Part shown: positions 41,665 to 51,532 of the stretch, piece by piece | Layout: each line of letters opens with the position of its first letter | Numbering within the stretch: the stretch's first letter is position 1 | Assembly (NCBI GenBank): GCA_021399435.1 | Contig: JAJTUP010000137.1 | Location: 1 to 64,000, forward strand | DNA: 64,000 bases | Source: Diaporthe sp. PMI_573 | Lineage: Eukaryota > Ascomycota > Sordariomycetes > Diaporthales > Diaporthaceae | Reading direction: 5' to 3' | The notes under the pieces: generated by a model | What the model saw: the letters and a program-made list of their open reading frames with translations, nothing else | What the model was told of the DNA's origin: nothing | The model's database searches: none | Program-made: the position numbers and the translations under genes

Positions 41665-42835
41665 CAGTGATGTTATTGGATTGGATTGGAGCTGGATCCG
41701 AGCCTCGATCCAATCCAGTCCAGACGTGGGGACAGGCAGCCTCCAGGATATCCAGAACCGATCCAGTTCATATTTTTACCCTTTTGGGACAATCAATGAG
41801 CCGCTGAATAAGCAGACTTGGAGTAGAACTGTTCTTGTCCTTGGGTTATGACACCACCTAACTACGGAGCTCATGTTCTCTAGCAACTTGCGTCTCCAGT
41901 ATGTTCTTCTCGCTTCCATCATCTTCGCCGCCTTCCTCTCCCTCACCCAGCCCATCCGCCCCAACTGTACTCCCTGCCTCACCCTCCATCAAACCGATGG
42001 CAGAGTCATCAAATGCCTTCTGCTCCGGGCGACCATACCAAGCTCGTAAGCACTCGCTGGCTTCAATGACGTCCATCCGGAGCCGTGAGCGATGATTTGG
42101 TGTTTCGATTCCAGGTGGTTTAAGGTAGTACAATTGCCCTTGCCGGAAATAGGAAGTCCCTGTTGGCGCTGCTGCTGTTCGCACAGATAACAGTACCAGA
42201 ACGTCTTCGTCGGGTCCTGCTTGAGTTGTATGTCTTCACCATACTGCCAGACGACTGATGTCCTTTTCTTGGTGTGCTTTTGGGACTTTGCCACAACAGA
42301 GTAGCGTACATATTGCTTCCCATTCAGCTTGAATTCGTCGGGTTCGATCAGGGTTCCGTCGGGGTCGTTTGGGCGAGGACTAATATATGTTGGAGCAAGA
42401 ATAACTCTGTCAGAATCAGGACGGCGACCGCTGGCAGCACCGAAATAGCTGGAGATAGTGGCCATGGTGTAGCTGGTGAGTGGACTGTTCAGACACGTCT
42501 GCCACAGTAGAAGGACTGCTGAAGTCGCGAGCGACGCGTTTGCCTCCGTGCTTTTAATAGCGTAGCAATCTGCACGCGTTGGATGTTAACCCAATAGCGG
42601 AACGATAGTTCGCGCGTCGTGTCGTGGTCTGCGACGGCAGCTGCGACGGGAGACTCCTCATGACCACTCAATTAGGCTTAGCTCTTGCCTTATCAGGTTA
42701 GACCATTGGAGCTCCAGGAGCTGGTTGCCAATCAATCCAATCCAGTCCAAATCTTCGAGAAACCCAAATCCAGTCCAGCCATTTTCCGACAAATCCAGTC
42801 CAATCCAAATTGCCTCCAATCCAATAACATCACTG
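41665..42835 (-). mobile_element. 1,171-bp deleted hAT with TIRs and 8-bp duplication
   Basis: The ends are CAGTGATGTTATTGGATTGG (41665) and its inverse (ending 42835). Perfect duplications AAGAAAAC stand at 41657-41664 and 42836-42843. Subterminal GGATTGGA/TCCAATCC repeats line both ends. It carries only the two extremities of a transposase gene. It is a clear example of an internally deleted, non-autonomous hAT needing transposase in trans. Confidence 0.95.
41858..42465 (-). pseudogene. Internally deleted hAT transposase (BED finger joined to C-terminal tail)
   Basis: From the Met at 42465: MATISSYFGAAS.., then a BED finger SVVWQYGEDIQ, WYCYLCEQQ, TTLNHLESKHQ (CxxC, HxxxxH). Near 42090 the sequence switches to another frame encoding NHRSRLRMDVIEASECLRAWYG, the end of the hAT dimerisation region, and an acidic tail to 41858. 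About 1.5-2 kb of catalytic domain is missing. The BED finger alone could in principle be translated as a DNA-binding peptide. Confidence 0.85.
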
Positions 42836-44521
42836 AAGAAAACCAGGAGGGCCGCATCGAGAAGGCCGGCGTTCTGAGGCACCGCGATCCTCTCGCTTGT
42901 GCCGTGGGCCAGACGGCATTCTGGCTCTTCTGGCGATTCGAGCACGAGAAAGAGCCGCTTCCAGACTTCTCAGACCGTCAGCTGTGGTACCATACGAAGG
43001 TCCTTCGGCGAGATAAAAAGAATCCTATAGGTTAGTCAACATGTCGCCCAACATCTTGATATCCGGCTCCCGCTGTGCTTATAGTCTAACCTTTGATCTC
43101 GAATTGCCAGCCACCCTCTCGAGCAATACTGCTCGGGACTGGGCCACGAGATTGCTTAACGCCTGCGGTATCCGCATGAAGAAGCCCAGACACGGAAGAC
43201 GAAAGGTGTCCGCGATGTTGGCAGAATTAGCCCTGTGCCCCGAGCCGGAGGTGAGCTAAGTGCTAGCCCGCCGCGCCGAGCTTTGGCGTAGCCCACACAA
43301 ATAGGTGGCCTATCGCGAGCCGCGCCGCGAGGTGACCGATATCTCCACCACCCTGACTTGGGATCTCGATTGCTCACGCAATACTCGTCGCAGATCCGCC
43401 GGTCCGGTCCCTGGGCGACCGGCTCTGATGCCTTAACACACTCCTATCTTACGGGACTGGCACCGCAGTTCATGAGGGCGCTAGCCGACTTTGAGCCTGG
43501 ATCCCCTGAGCTATACGACATCCCTCGAGATAGAGTCAAACCTCCGGCGGAGCTGACGAGTATGATATGGCCCGAAATAGACCACTGGGCGTGGTCCCTG
43601 GCCCACGAGGGCCACCCAGAAGCCCGCGATATTGACCGAGAGCACGGGGCAGCGGCCTGTATCGAGTTGTTGGTGTGGCTTCGGGACGTTCTTCTCCAGG
43701 ATGCCGTTTTCCTCCGCAAATCGTTCCCCAAGCACCCGATGTTTCAGCACCCTGTGTTTAAAAGTCCGCTATTTGCAGTGTTTGCCCAGCAAGTTAAGGA
43801 TATGTGCGCACAGCAGCAAGGAAACGAAGATAAATGGCTCCAAGCCGAGCAGGCCAACGAGTTTCTCACGCGAGCGGTCCGTGATCTTATCGGCCAACAA
43901 GCGTACCTTCTGAAGGAGTTCCAGCAGGGAAGGAAGCTAAGCAGTGAGGACTTCGAGTCGATGAGGGCGTATATAAAAGACCTCGCCAACCAGACTATCC
44001 ACATTACAGTCTCGCGTGGCGAGAGCGCCGCAGAGGCGGCCCACGCATATACTTGCTTCACAAGCGATATCCCGGGGCAGCGGCCGACATCTTGCCCCGG
44101 GGAGGCCAACGTTGGCACCAAACGAAAGCAACAAGTCCCTGATACCGTAATGGCAACGGTGCAAGATGTGCCCGACCTTCCAGCAAAGAAGCAAAAAGTC
44201 GTGTTGAATGGTGGCATTGTGGCCGTGCCGCAGCACGACATTCCTGACAACCTCTCGTCGGTTGAGGATCTCCGGCGTGTCTGGCGCGAGGGTACGCCGT
44301 TCATGCCCGCCGTCGCCGTCCTCGAGGAGAAGTATGGGGCTCGCTGGCGCCCTCCTGCGCGGCGCATGTACTTCTCCATCCGCAAGTCGATCATGGATGA
44401 GGTGCAGCTCCGGGCGGAAACCCATGGCTGGGACGAGAAGGTCGCAGCCGCTGATATGGACCGTGAGCGTGGAAAGCGGTCTTTGGCCAACTATCAGAAG
44501 TATTTGAAAGGCAGGAAATAG

Positions 44522-45056
44522 GGGATCTAGATATGGTTATTGTTGTTTTCCTCTCGCCGGCCACATAGCCGCAGCACCGGTCTCCTAAACGGCATGTTGG
44601 CCAATGTGTATAAACCGCAGGTTTCGGTATTATCCAGGGGTCTCCACTAGCTTTCTCTTATATCAAACTATTCATCTTTCGACGACAAATCCATTGATAT
44701 AAGTAGTTTGTGCCCATCTGCAGTGCTCGTTGAGTTGTATAGAGGTGAACCCCAGCATGCGGGCATGGTCCCGGGAGACAGCCGGGGCGCAGCTCCGTGG
44801 AAGTGGGCCTGGACATCCGCCCACGAGAACTTTTCTCACAGTAGGGTTAACCAAATGAAGCTTATATCATTGTAATTAGCCCGTTTAGACGCGTCAAATG
44901 GTACTACCCACGACCGCTGGAACCTAGTATTCGTGGACATGTCGCGGAGTGGCAGGTAGGCCGCCGCACCTGCTGCGCGCCACCCAACATCAGCCTACAT
45001 GACCACTCCTTCCCTCCAGGTCTCCCTTCCTTTTAAGCTACAACTACAAGCCCTTC
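44522..45056. other. Intergenic 3' of the Crypton gene
   Basis: No gene recognised. It may contain the Crypton 3' end, which cannot be defined without a related copy. Confidence 0.3.
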
Positions 45057-45060
45057 AAGT

Positions 45061-45132
45061 ATCCCTGTAGTACAATGGTTAGTACGCTCACGAAAGCGAT
45101 GAGAGACGGTGGTTTGATTCCTTCCTGGGGTA
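45061..45132 (+). tRNA. tRNA-like sequence (probable tRNA pseudogene or SINE head)
   Basis: An A box TAGTACAATGG (45068-45078) and B box GGTTTGATTCC (45111-45121) stand at tRNA spacing. A cloverleaf can be drawn: acceptor 6/7 pairs (45061-45067 with 45125-45131), D stem GTAC/GTAC, anticodon stem 4/5 pairs, T stem 4/5. The anticodon loop GAAAGCG lacks U33 and every arm but the D stem has a mismatch, so this is not a normal tRNA. B-box T in place of the usual C (GGTTCGA) again fits C-to-T decay. A polymerase III-driven SINE is an alternative because of the hairpin that follows. Confidence 0.4.
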
Positions 45133-45135
45133 TCA

Positions 45136-45188
45136 AACATCCAAGTCACGCCCTCCACCCCCGGGTGCAGGGGAGGGGCTTGGATGTT
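45136..45188. repeat. Perfect-stem hairpin after the tRNA-like sequence
   Basis: AACATCCAAG pairs with CTTGGATGTT, and inside it CCCTCC pairs with GGAGGG around a loop CACCCCCGGGTGCAGG that itself contains CACCC..GGGTG. It begins four bases after the tRNA-like acceptor arm. Confidence 0.75.
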
Positions 45189-46049
45189 CATTTTTGCTTT
45201 GTTTTGGGGAATGACATCACAACTTCTTCGGTGCGTCTTGTAGCCCTTCTCTTTCTCTACATTCTGATATAGGGTACGTTAGATAATGCTCAGAATTGAG
45301 CTTGTTGTCGTGCCGAGAAGCCCAGTGTAGTTGTGTGATGTGGCCCGGCATGATGATGCTTGGGGCAAGCTGCTGGGGGTGCCCCAACTTCAACTCGCTG
45401 CAGCACCACGAGGGGTCTATTTGAGCGATCCGCGATAGTAGTGACTTGTACGCCAGAAGCAGAAGATTCAAACCATACTTTTCTTTTTTGCTTAAACGTA
45501 GCGTGCAGCTTGTTGGGCGCCGTGGTGCTGCCGCGCCGCGGTGCAGGCGGCCGCGGCGGGCGGCTGCATGTCGCATCCCACCACGGTAGCTGCACCAGCC
45601 GTGGCGCAACAACCACGCGGAGATTCTCGTCCGCTATTTTTGTGCGGGTCCTCTCGAGGCCGCCCTTTCAATCGGCACCACCCACGATACCCTCAAAAAT
45701 CGATGGCGGGCGCTGGGGGAGGATAATGGTGGGCGTGGGTATGTGTGCACGCAGGCGTGGCGCGCCTGGGCGACTGCTTCGGCCCTTAGCGCTGTCACCG
45801 CCCGGGTAATGCACCCAGGCGCCCACCAGCGCTTACACCACAAAAGCTTCACGACGACGAGGTCTACGAGAAATCTAATTAGACAGGATTGATCGTCGAG
45901 CGCTATCTACCATGCTATTTGCATCCTCACAGCGGCACGGAAAGGCGGTGCAGCGTGGCTGTTTACGAGACCTGGGTCCTGACGTCGGAAACGTAGGTGT
46001 GAGGGTAAATAGCGGGGTAAATCACACGTCAACCACCCAAGCAGACCTG
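45189..46049. other. GC-rich stretch without recognised gene
   Basis: ORFs on both strands at 45217-45852 overlap and have low-complexity Arg/Ala/Gly composition from GC-rich triplets (GGCGGCCGCGGCGG). None has a motif. Confidence 0.35.
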
Positions 46050-46324
46050 TTATATGGATGGATGGATGGATGGATTTTATTTCGCCCGGGGGGACACACC
46101 CCAGAGGGCCTTTGCGCTAAGCTATTTTCGTTTCGTACGGTTCTTCCATAATCACCCGAAGCCCCACAATTTCACTCTACTGACTGGTCCAATCTGATGT
46201 ATATGCAGTGACAGGCCTGCTTGAAGGCCAATTTCTCCAAGTGTTCAGCATCCTATCCTCAGCAGCTGAAGCACGGTCTGCCAAAATGAGACTGTATGAT
46301 GTTAGTAGGATTCAATCTGAATAG

Positions 46325-49300
46325 TTAGTGTGCCTGAGGCTTCTGGTCCATGTCAAGCCTCCCCGTTGCAATGGCAAATTTGATCGTCGCGCGTACTGCC
46401 CGCATGTCTGGTGTCCATTTGTCACCGTCAGACGCCGCCTTTCCCCCCAGGAAGTATGATAGGTTTCCCATCTTTGTCTGTGAGCATCGCAACATGCCTT
46501 CCCGTTGCGCGGTCCATTTTGCGCAGCGGAATAGGAAGTGTTCCACTGTCTCTGATGCTAGCCCGCATTCGCAAGTGTCCGATTCCACCGTTCCTATCTT
46601 GCATAGAAAGCTGTTAAGTCTCACCATTCCGGTGCGGAGCTGTGATAGTACGTCTGCTTCCTTCCTCTTCAGCGGGTCATATAGAGTACGGGTATGCTTG
46701 CCTGGCAGTGCCGTATCTATCTGCTTCGAGCATTTCCCGACTCTTTCTGGTAGTGTTCTTGTTTGCCGCTGCTTGGTTATCGCTAGTCTTATCCTTGTGG
46801 ATCTTGCTAGATGTGGTGGCACATCTGGTCTGCATTCTCCTTCTGTGGCCTTCCGCGCTGCTGCTTTGGCTTTTGGTCCCAGCGCAAAATCCTCTTCTCC
46901 TGCTGGAACCCACAACATCCGGAGAGAGTGGCCCTCGTCTTCGAGACGCTTCATATGGTCGTATATTTGCCGTATGATCTGTTGGCCGGATTGTTGTCGT
47001 GGCCGCCGTATGGCTTCTAGTGCGGAGCGGCTGCTCGTCATGACAGTCACATCCCGCCAGCAGAGTCCAGACGGCATACATCTCAATACCATCTCTATAG
47101 CTCCCAACTCGGCGATGTATAGGTTCAGCTCCTCCGTCAACCCGAGAGTGATGGAGTAGCTGGCCACTACCTCGTCATCTTTGTTGATCGCCGTATCTCG
47201 TACGACACCTCCCATGCCTACCATGCCCCTTCTCTGCGAGGAGCAGGTGGCAATAACTATGCCATTCACCCTCTTTGCTTCTTCCACCGCTCTCTCCCGG
47301 TCAGGGTCGCACGACACCGGGATACGGTTCCTCCATGGCGGTAACGCGTACTCCCGAATGATCTCCATTCGTTCAGTGGCTGTTTCCCCTTGTACTTGAG
47401 CAATCCTCTGCATCGGCGATACGAATCGGCGACACACTTTCACTTTCAGTGTCGCCAACGGGTGTGTCCTGGGAAGGGTCCGGAGGTTGATCCAAAACCT
47501 TGTTGCCGCTTGCGCATGCCGTTCTTGCACCGGTTGGATGCTAGCTTCGGCCTCTGCCACCGCCGTTGCGACGGTCCGGAAAGCCCCCGTGATCGCCTGT
47601 GCTCCGACCATCTGTGCCTTGTCCAGCCAAGCAGCTTCTCTAATGCCACATGAGTGCGCCCACACGCTGGACGCATAGTCCATGGTGGGAGCTACTGTTG
47701 CTACGAACAGTTGTCTCGCAATCCGCGGTGACAGCATCTTCAGTCTTCTCAGACACATAGCAGCCGAGAGCCCCTTTGCGGCGGCTCTAGCTATGTGTTC
47801 CTTGTACCGCAGTTTCGCGTCCATGACCACTCCCAGGATCTTGGCGCTCGCCTTGGGCTTGACTACTTTTCCTTTGATCATGAACGCTTTGTCGCTGGTA
47901 CGCGCGGCGTTTCGCGTGAAATGCACGATGGTCGTCTTGTCTCCGTTGAACGTCGCACCGCTCCGTCTTTCCCAGCCCAGTGCTTCGTCTATAATTGATT
48001 GGATGCCGGCTCGATTCTCCTCCGCTGTTGGTCCCACCACCCAGGCTGAGTAGTCGTCCACGAATGCCATCGAACCACCTCTTGCGTTGATTCTTCTCTG
48101 CACCAAATCTGCATTGAAGAACAGGAACAACACCGGCGACAGTGGTGATCCTTGCGGGAGACCTGCCTGTGGCAACTCCCGTAGCTGTGACTTGTACCCA
48201 TTTACCACCACGGTGGCCATGCGTCCAGAGCAGAAGGCGTCAATCCATCTCACCAGTCCACCAGGTATGCCTCTCGCCTTCAGCCTCTCCAGTAGTCGTT
48301 CTTTGAACACTCCGTTGTAAGCACCCTTGACGTCGAAACTGATCAGACTGAGCACCCTGCCGGCCCTCCATGCCTTGTAGATCTGCTCCTGCAGCAGTAT
48401 CAGTGCTTGTTCGGCTGACCTTCGCTTCCTTGCCCCGAAGTGGTTTGCAGGCAGCAGTCCATAGCTTTCCACTACATAGGATACCCGCTCTGCAACGGCT
48501 GCCTCGAGTATCTTGCCCAGTGTTGACAGCAGGGATATCGGTCTCCATGCCTTGGCCACTGTGTAGTCTCCCTTGTCTGCTTTCTTTAGCGGGATGATCT
48601 TCGCACTCCTCCACTGGTGGGGTACCACACCGTCCCTGAGGGAAGTGTCGAAAAGGTGCAAGACACGGTATCTAACCACTGGCCAAAGCTGTTTCCACAC
48701 CATTGCTGGCAGACCATCCTCTCCAGGTGCTTTCCAAGGTTTCGCTGCTAGCACTTTTTCTTCAACTTCCTCCATGGTGAGGTCTGGCATGTGCACTTCC
48801 GTCCGTTGCGGTCGCTCGCCTTCATCGTCAATCTTAGCCGGCAACGGGGGGAAGAACGTGCTGAGCAGCTCCTCTGCCTGCTCCACCGTATCTTCCGTGG
48901 TGGAACCGTCTTCCCTCTTCAAAGGGGGCACCCTGTCGTCCATAACACCTGTTTCTGGTTTTAAGTACTTGGCCGCCTTCCATATGTTGACATCTTCTGC
49001 CAGGAAGTCGTCCCAGTGCAGTTTTTTCTGTTTCCGGATGGCATCATGGTACTCCTTGGATGCTTCCTTGGCCCGTCTTTCCAGGTCGGGCCTCACTTGG
49101 CCTGCTCGCCGCTGTGCCCTGGCCTGATTTCGCCAGAATGTGTACACCCGCCGAAGTCCTGTCAAATCCTTCGTCCACCAGCGCTTCGCGTACGGTACTG
49201 GTTGTGCTCGGGGTGTCAGATCGTGGATCGCCTCGAGGACGACCCTCATTAACTGGTCTGTCTGCTCCTGCACACCGACAGTCCAGGGAAGCTCTCGGAG

Positions 49301-50104
49301 ATTTTTCTTCACCCTGGTTCTGATTGTTGTCCATGGTGCGTTCTTGAACGACAGTCTTTCCGTGACAATCCGATCAGGCATCGCGAGATCGAACGTCGTT
49401 TGGATCGCCCGGTGGTCCGATCCGTGTTCTGTCGGGTGTATGGAGCACGTCACCATTTCGTCTGCCAGTTTTGCCGTCGCCAGCATCAGGTCGATTGTGC
49501 TTTCCTTGTCGGGGCCTTGCCATGTCTTTGTGCCTCTCGGGAGGAGGCTGCATAGGCCGTGCTCGTTCATGACGTCGATAATCGGTTCGGCCTCGCCTTG
49601 CCTTGCCAAGGCCACGTCGTCTCCTCCCCATAGCCGGTCGTGCTGATTAAAATCTCCGGCCAGAATGACGTCCACCGCCATCCCTGACCTGCTCCTGAGG
49701 TCGAGGATCACCTGGTGCAGGGTATGGCATGTATTTCGAAGAGCCTGGGGCTTGCGTCCCGGCACATACACTGACACAACCAACATTATTCGGTCCGGAA
49801 GTCGTATGGCTGCTGCTGTCAAGTCCGAGGACTGTATTGGTACTTGGTCGGCCCCCAAGTCCCTATTCACCCACAACATGCTCCGGATCGGCCATCTGCC
49901 ATCTCTCCAAATCGTAGGGACCATTTTAATCCATCTGGGATGCCCCATAGGGACTGTTAATAGTTTGCCGTCACCTTTCCATGCCTGTGGTTCTTGGACT
50001 GCTACAACTGCAAAATCCTGGAGTCGCGTATCGTTCATTAGGCTCTCGTGTACCGTGTCCTGTTTTCTTACATTCAATTGGATGACCTGGAATATTCTAC
50101 TCAT
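46325..50104 (-). CDS. LINE ORF2: endonuclease, reverse transcriptase, RNase H
   Basis: Start chosen at ATG 50104-50102 (MSRIFQVIQLNVRKQ), which overlaps the ORF1 stop (CATGAGTAG), giving about 1,259 residues; the frame is open further upstream. The N terminus is an apurinic endonuclease: QLNVRK, AVQEPQ, AGDFNQHD, SDHRA. RT occupies roughly residues 500-780: WRPISLLSTLGKILE, FGARKRRSAEQAL, FDVKGAYNGV, GLPQGSPLSPVLF, catalytic AFVDDY. RNase H follows (MVGMGGVVRD.., YIAELGAIEMVLR, TSSRSALEAI). The C-terminal Cys/His motif is CECGLASETVEHFLFRC. All catalytic motifs are present and unbroken over 3.8 kb. Confidence 0.95.
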   Translation of the reverse strand: MSRIFQVIQLNVRKQDTVHESLMNDTRLQDFAVVAVQEPQAWKGDGKLLTVPMGHPRWIKMVPTIWRDGRWPIRSMLWVNRDLGADQVPIQSSDLTAAAIRLPDRIMLVVSVYVPGRKPQALRNTCHTLHQVILDLRSRSGMAVDVILAGDFNQHDRLWGGDDVALARQGEAEPIIDVMNEHGLCSLLPRGTKTWQGPDKESTIDLMLATAKLADEMVTCSIHPTEHGSDHRAIQTTFDLAMPDRIVTERLSFKNAPWTTIRTRVKKNLRELPWTVGVQEQTDQLMRVVLEAIHDLTPRAQPVPYAKRWWTKDLTGLRRVYTFWRNQARAQRRAGQVRPDLERRAKEASKEYHDAIRKQKKLHWDDFLAEDVNIWKAAKYLKPETGVMDDRVPPLKREDGSTTEDTVEQAEELLSTFFPPLPAKIDDEGERPQRTEVHMPDLTMEEVEEKVLAAKPWKAPGEDGLPAMVWKQLWPVVRYRVLHLFDTSLRDGVVPHQWRSAKIIPLKKADKGDYTVAKAWRPISLLSTLGKILEAAVAERVSYVVESYGLLPANHFGARKRRSAEQALILLQEQIYKAWRAGRVLSLISFDVKGAYNGVFKERLLERLKARGIPGGLVRWIDAFCSGRMATVVVNGYKSQLRELPQAGLPQGSPLSPVLFLFFNADLVQRRINARGGSMAFVDDYSAWVVGPTAEENRAGIQSIIDEALGWERRSGATFNGDKTTIVHFTRNAARTSDKAFMIKGKVVKPKASAKILGVVMDAKLRYKEHIARAAAKGLSAAMCLRRLKMLSPRIARQLFVATVAPTMDYASSVWAHSCGIREAAWLDKAQMVGAQAITGAFRTVATAVAEAEASIQPVQERHAQAATRFWINLRTLPRTHPLATLKVKVCRRFVSPMQRIAQVQGETATERMEIIREYALPPWRNRIPVSCDPDRERAVEEAKRVNGIVIATCSSQRRGMVGMGGVVRDTAINKDDEVVASYSITLGLTEELNLYIAELGAIEMVLRCMPSGLCWRDVTVMTSSRSALEAIRRPRQQSGQQIIRQIYDHMKRLEDEGHSLRMLWVPAGEEDFALGPKAKAAARKATEGECRPDVPPHLARSTRIRLAITKQRQTRTLPERVGKCSKQIDTALPGKHTRTLYDPLKRKEADVLSQLRTGMVRLNSFLCKIGTVESDTCECGLASETVEHFLFRCAKWTAQREGMLRCSQTKMGNLSYFLGGKAASDGDKWTPDMRAVRATIKFAIATGRLDMDQKPQAH

Positions 50105-51407
50105 GCCGAGTAGGGTAGAGTTTCGGGCAGCTGCGACTGAACGACTCGTGCGGTCCACCACAGGGTACGCACTTGGGTACCTGCGTCTGGCACTCACTAT
50201 GATGGTGGTCTTCGGCAGCGCACCTCGCACATACCCGATTCTTGCTGCACGAGAAAGCCTTGTGGCCGAGCTCCTGGCAGTTGTAGCATTGTATCGGTCC
50301 AGCTCTCCGCTCGAACACGCTAGTGTACGCCGATTCACCCGCTGCAAGGAAGTAGCGTTCTTGTAGGAGTCTCCTGGCATCGCTGTTCTTGGTGAGGTAT
50401 ACCACCATGGATCCATATGCTTTCGCGTTGTCCTTTCGACTCAACCAGGCCATCTTGGCAATTTGAACTTCATTCTCTTGGCCCAAAGCGTCCATCGCTC
50501 CAGGAAGGACCTTGCCTTCCTGGTCGAGAACGGCAGCACGGTTGATATTGTCAACTTTGACTGGGTACAGTTGGTCTCGGAGCACTCTTGCACCTGGAGC
50601 CTTCTTGGCCTCGATGATCGCCTTGATCCTCTTCAGTTCTTCCTCGTTCCTACCAATCACCCTCAGGCGGTTGGTATTCCGTCCATCTTTGGTGACTGCA
50701 ACACATCGCCAACTCGGCTGGTCGCTGGACATTCGCATTTCCTGTTCAACGGTTTTGCGAATCATTGCCGGTGTAGCGTCTCCAATGTGATCCTCGGGCA
50801 CCCTGGATGTGTCCACTGTGCAGAACACCGGCTTTGGAGTCGCCGATCGGGCCGTAGATGGAGATTGGATGGGAGTACTAACGGGTGTCATTCTGGCCGC
50901 GTCTGCATATGTCCGGCCCGGCGATCGTGGTGCCTGAGCCTTACTCAGTGTATCCAGCTGTAGTCGGGTCTGCTCCAGCTTGTCGCAAACCTGGGTAAGC
51001 TGCTGTCGGACTTGCGATAATTCTTGTGCCATCTGGGCCGTAGTCCTAGTAACTTCCTCAGCCATGCGGTCCCTAAGCTTAGCAAACTCGAGCTGAAATT
51101 CCGCCTTCATCGATTCCATTCTCTTATTGAAATCTTGTTCCAGGAGTCGTTTTAGGCTCTGGGCAACCTCGCTCATGCTACCAGCTGCCTTAGGCGCGGC
51201 CCGTTTCTTAGCTCGGGTATGACTCGGAGTTCCCTCACTGCTCTCCTCTTCCTGCCATTCCATAGCACCTTTTTGCTGCTTGGATTCCAACGCCCTCGTC
51301 GTTCTGGTCCTTTTACGCAGGGGACGATGACATCCCCCGCCCGGAACATCCTGTTCGCCTTCCATGACGACAATGACGTCTGATGCGGGGTTCGCAACAC
51401 CAGACAT
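50097..51407 (-). CDS. LINE ORF1: coiled-coil, RRM-like, CCHC Gag-like protein
   Basis: 436 residues. Residues about 85-155 are a heptad-rich coiled coil (LKRLLEQDFNKRMESMKAEFQLEFAKLRDRMAEE..). The middle resembles the RRM-like nucleic-acid binding part of LINE ORF1 proteins. Three zinc knuckles close the protein: CYNCQELGHKAFSC, CARCAAEDHHHSEC, CVPCGGPHESFSRSC. ORF1 proteins bind the element's RNA and assemble the RNP. The stop overlaps the ORF2 start by eight nucleotides, which favours translation of ORF2 by termination-reinitiation. Confidence 0.92.
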   Translation of the reverse strand: MSGVANPASDVIVVMEGEQDVPGGGCHRPLRKRTRTTRALESKQQKGAMEWQEEESSEGTPSHTRAKKRAAPKAAGSMSEVAQSLKRLLEQDFNKRMESMKAEFQLEFAKLRDRMAEEVTRTTAQMAQELSQVRQQLTQVCDKLEQTRLQLDTLSKAQAPRSPGRTYADAARMTPVSTPIQSPSTARSATPKPVFCTVDTSRVPEDHIGDATPAMIRKTVEQEMRMSSDQPSWRCVAVTKDGRNTNRLRVIGRNEEELKRIKAIIEAKKAPGARVLRDQLYPVKVDNINRAAVLDQEGKVLPGAMDALGQENEVQIAKMAWLSRKDNAKAYGSMVVYLTKNSDARRLLQERYFLAAGESAYTSVFERRAGPIQCYNCQELGHKAFSCSKNRVCARCAAEDHHHSECQTQVPKCVPCGGPHESFSRSCPKLYPTRHE

Positions 51408-51532
51408 CCACCAGTGGCCAGAATCTCCGCCAAGCGGCCACCAGGTATTTCAAAGGTTGTAAAGAAGATAAAATAATTAGATTCGAGATCCGAAGCCAAA
51501 TGCAGGATTCGAGTCTCGAGTCTGAGGGGGTG

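Larger units (their letters stand above)
40580..44521 (+). mobile_element. Crypton (tyrosine-recombinase transposon), interrupted by a hAT
   Basis: The coding part is exon 1 40580-40813, exon 2 40918-41664 continuing at 42844-43030 after the inserted hAT (41665-42835 plus one copy of its duplication), exon 3 43111-43250 and exon 4 43394-44521. Introns 40814-40917, 43031-43110 and 43251-43393 all have GT..AG ends and keep frame. Cryptons have no terminal repeats, so outer borders were not found. The product has the YR catalytic set and a GCR1_C tail, as in fungal CryptonF elements. Confidence 0.88.
40580..44521 (+). pseudogene. Crypton tyrosine recombinase with GCR1_C domain (disrupted by hAT)
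   Basis: The N-terminal SAM-like core-binding region includes NTRNAYKPKWAEWR (exon 1 end) and AWCAESFEPVP. Catalytic candidates: Arg in AKRPSEISNLEL (exon 2), HxxR in RHGRRKVSA (exon 3), second Arg region IRRSGPW and Tyr in THSYLTGL (exon 4). The C terminus SVEDLRRVWREGTPFMPAVAVLEEKYGARWRP..RRMYFSIRKSIMDEV is a GCR1_C DNA-binding domain. The inserted hAT adds TGA directly after the duplication (KENQ*), cutting the protein in its catalytic domain. Without the insertion the frame reads cleanly across the site (..GKENQEGRIEKAG..), and no other lesion was seen. The recombinase was therefore probably functional until this event. Confidence 0.88.
46052..51532 (-). mobile_element. Full-length Tad-like LINE (non-LTR retrotransposon)
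   Basis: Minus-strand element with ORF1 (51407-50097), ORF2 (50104-46325), a 3' UTR and a 3' tail of (ATCC)5 (46052-46075 on this strand as GGAT repeats). The 5' border was not fixed; it lies between 51408 and about 51578. ACCTGTTATAT occurs both directly beside the 3' tail (46044-46054) and at 51579-51589, and may be the target duplication. Both ORFs are free of stops, so the element may be active. Its 3'-UTR end recurs at 7012-7075. Confidence 0.85.

Noticed and set aside
43744..44490. Minus-strand ORF of 248 codons
   Set aside because: Antisense to Crypton exon 4, whose motifs are clear.
40580..44521. Starship captain (DUF3435) tyrosine recombinase
   Set aside because: The C-terminal GCR1_C domain and the small, intron-containing gene fit a Crypton; no Starship cargo or borders are visible.
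45217..45852. Overlapping GC-rich ORFs on both strands
   Set aside because: Low-complexity Arg/Ala/Gly translations in several frames without motifs; explained by base composition.
46350..47159. Long plus-strand ORF of 269 codons
   Set aside because: It is antisense to LINE ORF2 in a codon-shadow frame and has no protein motif.
49665..50366. Plus-strand ORF of 233 codons
   Set aside because: Antisense shadow of LINE ORF1/ORF2; composition is that of reversed code.
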